NCBI RefSeq assembly: GCF_000485595.1
Contig: NW_014577143.1
Coordinates: forward strand, 227,654 to 274,397
Source: Priapulus caudatus
Taxonomy: Eukaryota > Priapulida > Priapulimorpha > Priapulimorphida > Priapulidae
DNA: 46,744 nucleotides
Direction: 5' to 3'
Shown: positions 12,808-23,495 of the stretch, piece by piece
Numbering within the stretch: position 1 is the stretch's first letter
How the letters are laid out: each line of letters opens with the position of its first letter
Program-made: the position numbers and the translations under genes
The notes under the pieces: generated by a model
What the model was told of the DNA's origin: nothing
What the model saw: only the letters and a program-made list of their open reading frames with translations
Database searches by the model: none

Positions 12808-12899
12808 ATTGTGAGATAGCCTTAGAACTATAGCCATTCACTCTGCCACAGGTGCCTGTGGCAGAGGGAAGGGCTATAGTTCTAGAGCTAATTGTGAGA
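12808..12899. mobile_element. 74-bp foldback element with 9-bp target duplication
   Basis: The element 12817-12890 has two arms of about 37 nt (TAGAACTATAGCC...CTCTGCCACAGG and its inverse) with almost no loop and few mismatches. ATTGTGAGA is repeated exactly at 12808-12816 and 12891-12899. It lies in the presumed PAIP1 3' UTR. Confidence 0.87.
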
Positions 12900-13016
12900 C
12901 AGCTAGGAAAAATTTTAATGGTTCCGAGGGTGTTAATATCAACTTGTTTCTGTATGCGACTTGCACTCTGGTGGGTTCGTTATATTCGAGCAAATAGCAG
13001 AAGTGACTAGCTGTCG

Positions 13017-13072
13017 GTTTAAACATAGATATATACAACACATATATGTGTTGTATATATCTATGGTTTAAA
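13017..13072. mobile_element. 42-bp perfect palindrome with 7-bp target duplication
   Basis: Positions 13024-13065 form a perfect 21+21 palindrome beginning CATAGATATATACAACAC. GTTTAAA flanks it at 13017-13023 and 13066-13072. Its sequence is unrelated to the palindromes at 3077 and 22826, but its size and duplication length match. Confidence 0.87.
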
Positions 13073-13284
13073 GAATGTTGACATCTCGATTCTAGTTATG
13101 TTCAGCATGCACCGTGAAACATGCCAGCTTGTAATCAATTTAAGTAACTAAGCTGTGTATATCCCTCATTCCTCTACTCTAGATGCGCTGTGTGGGCAAC
13201 CATTTTTATACTAGTTTTTAAAAGTAAAATGATGTGGAAGAACTGAAGAATGTACCTATATTTATAGCTTTTGTGTTAAATAAA

Positions 13285-13888
13285 GTTTGGGATAAAAACC
13301 TCAATTGTCATTTATTTTATATGTACTGGTCCACTATGAATTGGCATAAATTGCATGACACCAACCTAGATGGAATCTACCCAGTCTAGTGCAAGCTGTG
13401 GACCTGTCAACATTCATATGCCTTTCAGTATTTGTTCAAATATGAATTTTTAAGTAGCGAAATGGCAAAAAAGTTTGTTTTTCTATATTTTTCATCGCAG
13501 GAGCGAGTTTGATAGTCCCTCGTACAGACGTGCTAGTAATTGAAAGCATGTCTTCAGCAAAAGATTGTCTGATGAAGCTTTTAACTAGAACAGTTGTAGT
13601 TGAAGAATGATTACAGAACAATAGAGGGCGCCACTATATGCTGGTTACATGAACATCAGTAATACGTAGGCGACTACTCTCTTCTACGAAGCAAAACGTA
13701 ATCCTTAACGCGGAGGTTACTGTTGCTGTTGTTGTGCAGAAAACGAGACACATAGGCAAAAAGTGGGACGTGTGTGTGTAGAATGTGGCTTTATTTAAAA
13801 TAATACCCAGTTCAATTTAACATTGTACATAATTTATAGAAATAAATTTCTAAAAAGTGCTAGGCATCAGTCAAGCATTCACTCTCAA
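13285..13888. other. Convergent intergenic gap and DNAJC21 3' UTR
   Basis: The region lies between the PAIP1 poly(A) signal and the DNAJC21 stop codon. A TTTATT at 13790-13795, which is AATAAA on the minus strand and about 95 bp beyond the stop, is the likely DNAJC21 poly(A) signal. I see no gene between the two ends. Confidence 0.6.
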
Positions 13889-16800
13889 TCACCGTTTTCC
13901 TTTCTTCTTAGACTTTTTGGTCTGTCTACTGGCATCTTTCAATTGTGCGTGCCCGGATTCTTTTATATGGGCAAAGAGTTTGTTGCGGGTGGAGAAGTTG
14001 TTTTTACAGACGTAGCACCATCGGTCCTTGTCTTCCATTTCTGACTGCATTGAGAAATTACATCGAATTAACACACAGAGAACACTTCCATTTTAAGAGG
14101 ATCACATTACACTAGCAATCAATAGCCAAGCAACTACTTAATTAACTAAGAAATTAATAAACTATAGCAAGCTTCACTTTTTTTGCTTTCACGTCTTTAG
14201 CTGTGAGAAACGGTGCAATTTTTTTCTGTATAACACAGTATGTACATACATTTGGAGATGGCTCTGCTATTTTGTGTTTGGCCCGATCAGATTTCTGACT
14301 GCTTTCCGTTCCATTGTTCCTAATACAGAGCAAGAGCAAAAATTAAGTGTTTAAATAAAGTATAACTGAATACATAAGGATACATTTCTCTTTATTCAAT
14401 ATAGATATTAATAAACGGATGTTTGAGCTGAAATTCTAAACAATATCATAATTATTCATTATCAGTTAATTATTTTCAATTGATTTTAAAAAGTATATTG
14501 TAAACTAGCAGCAGCTTTTGTCACGGGTGCACTCCAGGTGACAATTAGATAGTTGCCTTATGTACCTTTCTCCAAATGCACTGGATGTCACATCCTTATC
14601 TGTAACCAATACTTGTGTTGCAGTTGCTTCCCGATTGCCTTCTCCGTTGCCTCCCACTGCATTTGTTGCCACGTCGATTTGGTGTCCTTCCTTTTCAACG
14701 TTTTCCGAATCACATTCCACTAGCTTCTCACTCTCTTCCATCTGTTTCTGCCTCTGTCTGGATTTCTTTTTCTGTTTTTTACTACGCCTGATTGCAAAAT
14801 TGTTAGCGTGTTAGGAATTGCGTTACCAAGTATTGACGTGTTAATTCTCATTGGCACATAGATGATATCTTTGCATTACTTTTGTTGTTACAGCATCTCT
14901 CATGGCAAATCTCTATATATATATACATATATATAAAGTCATTGAAGTGCAAAAAATCCAATATAATATCTACCATAGCTTCATTTCCAATAACCTAACA
15001 TAATATCAGAGGACAATGTAGAAAAGATGAACCCTGTTATATGAAGAAGAAAGAACAGAGTAGGTTGGCTAACTTGTAAATTGTTTGCATTCAATCTGGC
15101 AATAGGAATAGTAGGTACACTAGTAAGTGATAGGCCTACTTCATATTTACCTCTTTTTCTGGGTATCATCCTCAATAATTTGCATGTCATTTCCAAATGC
15201 TCTGGCCACCTCTTCATCCTCCACTAAATCGTCTGGGTCGAGGACGACATTTACATTTTTCTGCTTCTTTTTCGCACGTTTCTTTTGCAAACTGAAAAAA
15301 TAGTACTTGATTTTATGACAAGGTAATTACATACAACATGAACAACTAACGCTAGATACATGTGCCAAAGCATAAAAACTTTGCACTTGGCTTGTCAACC
15401 TATCTATCTATCTATATAACTATTAACGTAAATATATGACCTATACATCTATCAATCTATTACTAGTCTATCATATATATTTATGGTTCTAGGACAAATA
15501 CCCCCATGCCATTCACCCCCTGGACAATTACTCACTTATTGTTTATTATTCATTGTTGAACAGTGATACAGGGAGGAGGTCGAGGAGGAGGGAAGAAGGT
15601 GGTGGAGGGGGAGGAGGGGGAGAAGGTGGAAAGAAGGTGGTGGAGGAGGAGGAGGTGGAGAAGGTGGGGAGAAGGTGGTGGAGGATGAGGAGGGGGAGAA
15701 GGTGGAAAGAAGGTGGTGGAGGAGGAGGAGGTGGAGAAGGTGGGGAGAAGGTGGTGGAGGATGAGGAGGGGGAGAAGGTGGTGGAAGAGGAGGAGAGCAG
15801 AGCCACCCGGTGAGAAAGAAGCGGAGCAGGAGGAGAGGAGGTGGAGGAGGGGGAAAACGTGGCGAGAAGGTGGTGGAGAAGGAGAGGGAGAAGGTGCGAG
15901 GAGGAGGAGGGGGAGAGGAAGGAGGAGAGGAGGAGGAGGATGGATGGAGGAGGAGGAGGGAGAAGCGTGGGGAGACGGTGGTGGAGAAGGAAGGGGAAGG
16001 AGGAGAGAAGGGGAGAGACGAAGGTGGAGGAGTAAGGAGAGTAGAGGAAAGGGCGGCAGGGTAGCGGCGCCAGGGGCAGGTGTGGTGGAGGAGGAAAGGG
16101 AAGAAGGTGGTGAGGAGAAGGAGAGGAGGTGGGGAGGTGGAGTGCAGAGAAAGGTGGTTGGGGAGGAGGAGGGGGAGAAAGGATGGAGGAGGAGGAGGAA
16201 GGAGGTGGAGGAGGGAGGAGGTAAGAGAGAGGGCGGCCTCTAGGCCTCGCTTCTCTCCTCCTCCCTCATGCACTTCTTCCCTCCCGCTCCTCTTCCTCCT
16301 CCCTCAACGCTACCACCTGCACTCCTCCTCTCCCACCTCTCTACTCCTCTGCCTCCACTACCTCTCCGTCGTCCTCGATAAACAACCTCGCTCTATAGTG
16401 TAGTGTAGTGTAGTATAGTATAGTATAGTATAGTGTAGTGTAGTGTAGTATGTGGATAGAATTTCTATGAAGTGCAATAATGACATTGAATTTTACATTT
16501 CTATGCTATTTTCATCATCCTCTATGTCGTCATCTTCCAATTCTTCATCCTCATCCAGATTTTGAAGTTCATCATCCTTGTCTAGATCTTCCATCTGTGT
16601 TTCTACATCATCTATGTTTTGTCCCTCTGCCTGTGTTTCGGCGAGTTCTTCATCTTCTGCTTCCATTTCGGCTTTAAGTCGCGCAACCTTCTCTCTGTGC
16701 TTCTTTGATTTCTCATGGTTGGCAAACCTAAACATTACAAATGATGTAACAATCAATTATTATTTTCGTAAATAGGTAATCGATTGCACGTGTCTTCATG

Positions 16801-19800
16801 GCACCTAAAAAGTGCTACTCTGCTGGAAGGAGTTGGTCGGTCGTGTTAGAAGTTGATGAGAAATACGTACGCCTTATCGCTTTGAAATGCTTTGTTGCAG
16901 GCTACACAAAAGAGACTATTGTCATCTTCTTCCTCTTCCTCCTCCTCGTCTTCCTCATCAAGACCTTCTTCATCATCCTCCTGACCTGCGTCATCTGTTT
17001 CCATAAATCAGTATCAATTTTAGTTTATCCATAATTTTTTTGTCTCTCGGCTGTTACATGCACACCCGCACGCACGCACGCACACACATATTTTGGCATA
17101 TATTGGTATATATAAACACATATATATATATATAACGACCCCACTTGAGTGCGACTAATAATGCGAAGGAAGAAAAAGATATACATATATATATATATAT
17201 CAGAAGTAGATAATAGGAAATCCCTATTATCTACTTCTGATATATATCAGACACACATACAGATATACATTTCACGTTTAATAATTGTGAAATTTTCCCA
17301 CTCACCGCTCTCGGACAGCCCGCCGCCAAACTCTCTGTTCAGTTCGGCCTCGATCTCCCGGAGACTTGTCTCAACGGCGGCCATCGACGACCAGTCCGCT
17401 TCCTCAAAGTCCTGCATCTGCGCGAGGCGCTCTCGCCGCTCCTTCACACGTCTCTCCTCCACACTCTTCTTGTGCGCCGCAGCCTTCTCCTCCAGCATTT
17501 TCTGTCGAAATCGAAACGATCATTATAATCATAATCGGCTAAATAATGATCATGACAAATATTACTATATTTAAATATAATTTCATATTTAATTATATTA
17601 TTATTGTGATTTTAAATAATGATCATCATACTCGGCTACGACATGCTGTATTTTATGATTTAACGTTTTTCTGAGCCACATTGCTATCGATAAAATGTGT
17701 TTAATACGAGTTTGTCATTCACTGGCTTGAATGTATTGTTGATAATGGCCAATTATCCATGTACAAGTATAGGTTTAAAAATTATGTGAAATAATTCGAC
17801 TATACTGGTGTAATTATATAAGTTAAAGTATATTCATAAAACACACAGGCCAGTTGCCACATGCCCTCGATTTCTTATTAATTATATATACATACTCTGT
17901 AGGCTTGCACTCGCTTGTCCCTCTTTCGTACATATGTCACTAGTGCCTACATGAAAATAAGCAAAAATCAATTAACCTTGGCTTGAGCTGTTAGAATGTT
18001 TGGATGTGTTTTATAGGAATAAACAGAAAATTCTGGTAAAGACACTCAGTAGTTTTCTTGTGTTAGTATCTTGAACACCTCTATAGTATGCACGACACAC
18101 CAATGGCAGCTACGTTGCGCCATAGCTCCACTTAAAACCGAAATAAGCCCATCGGCTTTACGTAACGAGAGTACTGACCCGGACTGCTTCGTTGCGTTCC
18201 TTCTTCGCACTGTCTCGCAGCTTCTTGTTGTCTTTCTCCATGAGACGGAGGATGCGGCGGTTGGGGGCTTCCCGTATGTCGTACTTCTCCAGCCAGACGT
18301 AGGTCTTCGCCGTGAAGTAACTTTGCCAGTACGCGTAGAACACGTGGACGACCTAGAGTGGAATCACCTTTGATTGAAGGTGCGCCGGGAAGTGCATGCC
18401 CGCAGCATCTGACTGCCGAATCCATTTTACTGAGGTCAGTTCTCAAGATGCTAATATGAGGAAATTCGATTAATATGTTTACAGGGTACTTCTAAATGCA
18501 CAACGTGATAAGGTTTGGTTTGACAGAAGAACACACCTTAATATATAAGCAACGTTTGGAAGAAACTGTTTTTTATAGCGAAACTCCTTGCTCAACTTAC
18601 GTCATCATATGAACTGTGTGAGAAGCCAAAACCAGGAAGAGTTGTTCCTTCTTTTTCGCCCTTGAGAAATGGCTCATCCTCTGCCGCAAGCGTCTCAAAC
18701 ACCGTCCGATAGATTGCATAGAAGCCCTGGTAGAGAAATAACAAGTACATTGTGAGAAAGTTATTGCACTCCCAAGAATAATGGCAAAGAACATTTTGAG
18801 AAGCAGTTATTGTTCCATACCAACCGATCTTTAGACTGTTACCTAGGGACTGATCTACAAAACTCCCCAGAATCTGTTTCTGCACTTAAAAAACATAGGC
18901 AATAGAATGTTATATTCAAATCATGACAGCACCATTCGAAAGGAAATGGTTACTATGACACCCTACTATCTAGGTATATGTTTTATATTATTTCTTAACA
19001 GAGACCAACACAGCTATTTTGATTTAATTTAAATTTATGGAATGAATGCACATTCATTAGATATAGTATAACGGGTATAATAGTTATCATAGGTTTAGCA
19101 GCAAATTGAGCAGTTCTTTTTCCACAGCATACAGAACATACATAAATGCACTCTATATACCTGTTCATCATCTCCATAACCACGGAAGCAAGAGGAAGTG
19201 AAGTATTGTGACAAATCGAGACTTTCATCCTTGTAATTTGCTAAACCTAGGAATTAAAAACACTGTGAAGTTTAAAAATTCACGCATGCATCGATACGCC
19301 GACTCCACTGCTGATAACTTTAATTTATAACAGAATCTCTTTGAAAGAGTTTTCATACCAGCCATAACCAAAGATAATAATAAAACAAGTACAGCTAGTG
19401 TAAAAACTGACACTATGGCTTATTACTACAGCAACGCCACCCATTCTACAATACGACAAGCCAAGATTGACGTATAACCTGATGATGCTTTTACCTCCTT
19501 TCAAGATGGCCTCCCTGTGCCGATCATACCATGCTCTTTCCTGAGGGTCATATAACGTTTCATAGGCTTGTTGAATCAAGTTAAACTGTATATTACACTC
19601 CTCCACATCTTCTGGATTCTTGTCTGGAATAAAATCGTAATTAGCCATTTCAGGTATGGAAGATTTTAGCCTATATATATCTAGACAAAACATCATTGTT
19701 AAAAATGCTACAGACGCTATACCACAGAATAACTTGTGAAATACTTACTGAGTTCAAATATTACTTTTAGGAACAATATTGTATTACGGAAGACCAATAT

Positions 19801-21471
19801 GTTTAGTCAAGTTTTATGTTGAATGTTGAATTGCCTAGATGTAAAAGCATGGGTGGAGAAGGGATCAGTTAATGACAACTTGATTTTGGTAGTGATTAGG
19901 TGTGATGGTCCTAATTTACTGGCCTCATCTTATATAGCATTATAATCCATTTTACTCTGTCATTTGCACATTATCTCAATGTGTCAACCTAACCTGCAAC
20001 AACATGCATATCTTGCATGTGCTCTGTTCCCTTTATATTTGTGGCCCTAATAAGTAATGTAAATTTTTAACGGTGTGACACCGTAATAATGACCCAAGGA
20101 GGAAAAGGGTGTATTATAACCAAGACATACTGATGCAGAGTTCGAAAGGGTTATAGCCTGGGTATTTGGGAAAAACCTTCCCTAGGATTTCCAATACTAT
20201 AATTATAAAACACTGAAACTTATTTAAACTTATCAGAATTAAGGAATGCATATTTCATAACTTGGCAAAATGACTCAGAACACATGATCGACTCTCTCAA
20301 AAATTAACAACATCACATGCCTATTAATAAAGTGGTTCAAACGTTACCAGAAGAATGGGAAAGAGGAGGACGAGGGTGAGGAGGAGGCTGAGGATGAGAA
20401 GAAAGGTGAGAAGATGGTGATGAGGAGGGCAGGGGTAGAAGAGGTAAAGAGGAAGAGGGAGAAGAGGAGGACAATGATGAAGAGGAGGAGAAGGGGCGGG
20501 AGCATGAGGAGGAGAAGCAGGATAGGCTTTCCCACCTGGCTCTTTTTTGAGTTTGTGCACAGTGGTAGGCTGTCTCAGTGACACAGACAGTGTCACACGC
20601 AGCTAGGGCCTGCATACCTCCCAAAGTGACGCGTCGTTGACCGACCAATCGAAGCGCTCGCAGCTCAGGCACTAAAGCTGATAAATATAAAGCTAAACCC
20701 TAATCCTAACCCTTACCAGTAACCATCCACTCACGATAGCCAGCTTAAATAATGCAACCATAAAACATCGCATCAGCTTTAGTGCCTGAGCTGCGAGCGC
20801 TCCGATTGGTCGGTCGATGACGCGTCACTTTGGGAGGAGCTGCGAGCGCTCCGATTGGTCGGTCGATGACGCGTCACTTTGGGAGCTGCGAGCGCTCCGA
20901 TTGGTCGGTCGACGACGCGTCACTTTGGGAGGAGCTGCGAGCGCTCCGATTGGTCGGTCGACGACGCGTCACTTTGGGAGGTATATGCAGGCCCTAGCTG
21001 CGAGTGACAGACAGACAGTGTCTGTCACATACATGTGCGGTAGAGCAGAGAAGTATTTCACTATTTGTCATTTGAATGATGTTTGTGCAGAATCATCACG
21101 CCATCGAGTAAATAAACTTTAAAACGGTGGTGGTAAATATAATTAGTATTTATTTACAATCATTACATTTTGGAACGCCAAAGCCAGACTCTGGCCCAGA
21201 GCACATGAGGCATGACAAAATTGACATGTGTTGTCACACCGACTCACAGTTGACGTTGTGTACAGCCGGTGTCTGTGTAGAATGTGGTAGCCGGTATTGC
21301 AACACAGCTGGGCAACAACTAAGCTAGTGCAAATTAATGTGATAACTAAGGTTTAATTACCCAGAATTTCTCACCTGGATGCCACTGTAAGGCTAGTTTT
21401 CTATATGACTTCTTGATATCCTGAGCAGATGCATCTCTTTCGACACCAAGAACTTCGTAGTAGCACTTCAT
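13889..21471 (-). CDS. DNAJC21: DNAJC21, J-domain co-chaperone of 60S ribosome maturation
   Basis: Thirteen phase-consistent exons (high to low): 21375-21471, 19495-19623, 19161-19246, 18601-18726, 18179-18352, 17896-17946, 17306-17501, 16871-16994, 16497-16727, 15151-15291, 14566-14787, 14250-14319 and 13889-14044. They encode 600 aa; human isoforms are about 530-576. The J domain starts at [10 protein letters not shown], with HPD at residues 31-33; the Asp codon is split by intron 1. A DNAJC21/JJJ1-type middle follows ([27 protein letters not shown]). The first C2H2 finger is at about 316-338 (FCVACNKAF...HEKSKKH), after an acidic run. Acidic and Lys-rich linkers lead to a second finger ([20 protein letters not shown], about 558-581) and a basic tail. 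Family role: like yeast Jjj1, it recruits Hsp70 for recycling 60S export factors. It is convergent with PAIP1. Confidence 0.95.
15555..16245. repeat. 690-bp polypurine (GGA/GAAGGTGG) tract in a DNAJC21 intron
   Basis: The plus strand is almost purely purine, with GAGGAGG, GGGGAGAAGGTGG and GAAGGTGGTGGAG sub-repeats, and includes a direct duplication of about 105 bp (near 15595 and 15700). In the minus-strand transcript it is a long pyrimidine tract within intron 15292-16496. The long open frames here are repeat artefacts. Confidence 0.93.
16394..16452. repeat. (TAGTG)/(TAGTA) pentanucleotide repeat
   Basis: About a dozen TAGTG and TAGTA pentamers in blocks, between the polypurine tract and the next DNAJC21 exon. 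Confidence 0.93.
17193..17247. mobile_element. 39-bp perfect foldback insertion in a TA repeat
   Basis: Positions 17201-17239 have perfect 17-nt arms (CAGAAGTAGATAATAGG and its inverse) around a 5-nt loop. Ends are CAG...CTG. ATATATAT is present on both sides, which fits a target duplication but is weak evidence inside a TA tract. Confidence 0.75.
20345..20525. repeat. GGA/GAAGA purine-rich tract
   Basis: Imperfect GAGGAGG, GAAGAGG and GATGAGG repeats on the plus strand within the first DNAJC21 intron. Open frames here are compositional. Confidence 0.9.
20585..21015. mobile_element. Inverted-repeat element with a four-fold 49-bp array and TTAGGG-like core
   Basis: The left end (CGCAGCTAGGGCCTGCATA, then CCTCCCAAAGTGACGCGTCG) is the inverse of the right end. 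The right arm repeats a 49-bp unit (GGAGCTGCGAGCGCTCC, GATTGGTCGGTCGA, GACGCGTCACTTTG) about four times; the left arm has it once. The centre (20697-20722) has CCCTAATCCTAACCC. AGACAGT/AGACAGA lie just outside the widest match. It sits in DNAJC21 intron 1. Confidence 0.85.
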
Positions 21472-21785
21472 TCTTGGCCAGTGACTGACTGACTCGCTGC
21501 CAGTGTATGTTTCGGTCCACTGTTGCTGTTTCCGGTAATAAATTGAGTACATTATTCAACGTTCATGTGTTCAGAACGTTCACGTTCTGAAGATGTTTAT
21601 AAAAAAATGTCGTCACATCGATTGATAATATATGCTACCAAACATAATTTACACGTGCTTATTTATGTGTTCATGGTGTTTATTATCAGACAGTGTGTAT
21701 TTTTGTCCATCCACCGAGGCGTAGCCGTAGAAAATGTAAAGACACTATATATATCTAATCCTAATACATCATATAAAATGTGTAT

Positions 21786-22094
21786 TATTATTTAGGCAGT
21801 GGCTACGGGTACGGTAGCCGTATCTTAATGTCTCGAGGCTACGGGTACGGGAGTCCATTCGCTTTCATACTTAACGAGACAAAGATGGCGGCGGTGGCGC
21901 TAGATTTCGAAATAACGCCTTGGGAAATAAATTCACGATTTGAGAGTTTAGATGAGCTAGAACCCTAACCCTAAACCTAACCCTAACCATAACCCTAAAC
22001 CTAACCCTAACCTTAATCCTAACCCTAACCCTAACGCAAAAAAGGGGCTTGAACGACCGACGGCTACCGTACCTCCAGCCACTGCGTATTATTT
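21786..22094. mobile_element. 293-bp hAT-like MITE with 8-bp duplication and TTAGGG-like array
   Basis: The element 21794-22086 is flanked by exact TATTATTT copies (21786-21793 and 22087-22094). Its ends GGCAGTGGCT and AGCCACTGCG are inverted, as are GGTACGGTAGCCG and CGGCTACCGTACC inside. An imperfect CCCTAA array fills 21962-22035. The 8-bp duplication is typical of hAT elements. Confidence 0.87.
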
Positions 22095-22112
22095 ATTGGT
22101 AATCATATGTAT

Positions 22113-22158
<46 letters not shown>

Positions 22159-22357
22159 AGATAGATTAAACACAAGACATCACTTTTTGCTGTTACTCAG
22201 AGTTTCACGCTTGCGCGATCATCAGACAACTTTAATGAATAATAAACCTTGTATACATTCCATAATCCATATAAACATGAATAGCGCTATTGTTTTAGTT
22301 ATCTATTGTTATGTAGTTCTAGTAACTATAGCTCGCGTACGATATATAGTTACTACG

Positions 22358-22401
<44 letters not shown>

Positions 22402-22818
22402 ACGCCTTTGCTCCCAGCCTCCCACTCCTTACAATAAATCTGGGGTAAATTTCAACGTCCTTCACTCGTCCTTAATTTTTGATTATGCCTGTTTTTATTA
22501 TTTATATTTTAGTTCATGCAAACGGCTTGCTATGCCATGTACGCCCAAACTAACCCAAGCAAGCACGCACGCACACACACAAGAACGTAGGGGCCTACAC
22601 ACATACATATGAGCACGCGCACGCACACACCATCGCGCGCGCGGGTAAAATAAATTAATTAATTGTAACGTTACATTTAAATTTCATGCAAAATATGAAT
22701 TTTGAATTACACATTAATAATCATTTTTACAATAAAACCTTCATTCGAATGAATATTAAAAATTACATCTTAATTTTACAGTAAATGCAGAAAGAGGACA
22801 TGAGTATATGGAACTTAC

Positions 22819-22874
22819 ATAAAACCAGGAGTTAATAAAGACAAAAATTTGTCTTTATTAACTCCTGATAAAAC
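22819..22874. mobile_element. 42-bp perfect palindrome with 7-bp target duplication
   Basis: Positions 22826-22867 have 20-nt arms (CAGGAGTTAATAAAGACAAA and its inverse) around AA. ATAAAAC flanks both sides (22819-22825 and 22868-22874). It is the same family as the 39-bp element at 3077, but with a different target sequence. Confidence 0.88.
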
Positions 22875-23154
22875 CTATATAGAACTAACGTTAATGAACC
22901 CCAGACCAGGCCTACTCAGTCAGTGTAGCGAACGCAGTCAAGCGTAACATGACGACTGGTATTATACAGGTTAATATGGAACCTATATTTAAAAAAAACC
23001 TATGGAACATATATAAAACCTAAATTTTTACAATTATTATAAAATAATAGTTTATTTGAATGTATTTCGGAAAAGCAAATTCGTCCAATCTTAATTTTAC
23101 AAATGTTGAATTCACAAAACTGCAATAACATTTTTTTAAATCATTAGGGTTAAT

Positions 23155-23495
23155 ATGAAGGCAACGGCGACCAGAGACGCGTGCGCTATTTCCCATGTAC
23201 ATTATTAGCCTAGGAAACGCTTACGGTTGGATGCTGCGGCCAAAGTGAAATTTTTAGATCGGACTTTACCGTGATATCTCTTGAGCATACATATATATAT
23301 ATATATGAGCATCTCTTGCGAGCATGCCCCTGCTCATTTTGAGCTCATAACAACGGCCGAAGAAAATTATCGTCACTGTCAACGGCGACCAGCGACGCGA
23401 GCCCCATTCTTCTTGCACATTAACATAGGGGACGTGTTGTAGCGGGATGCTGTGACCAAAGTGAAATTTGTAGATCGGATTATACAATGTACACC
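23155..23495. repeat. Diverged direct duplication of ~110 bp
   Basis: Two segments (about 23160-23275 and 23380-23490) align over CAACGGCGACCAG, GACGCG, GATGCTG, CCAAAGTGAAATTT and TAGATCGGA. They are diverged, non-coding and of unknown origin. Confidence 0.75.

Larger units (their letters stand above)
10375..13284 (+). other. Probable PAIP1 3' UTR with terminal AATAAA
   Basis: From the PAIP1 stop to a canonical AATAAA at 13279-13284 there is AT-rich sequence without convincing coding frames. The full length is inferred: earlier poly(A) sites could be used. Two foldback insertions (12817-12890 and 13024-13065) lie within it and would form hairpins in a full-length mRNA. Confidence 0.5.

Noticed and set aside
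15536-16273. Long open frames (up to 245 codons) on both strands
   Set aside because: They are pure products of the GGA/CCT repeat tract and lie inside a DNAJC21 intron.
16493-16500. TAA directly after SIEM as the end of DNAJC21
   Set aside because: AT/GTAAAA is a donor, and the next exon at 15291 restores the Lys-rich region that leads to the second zinc finger.
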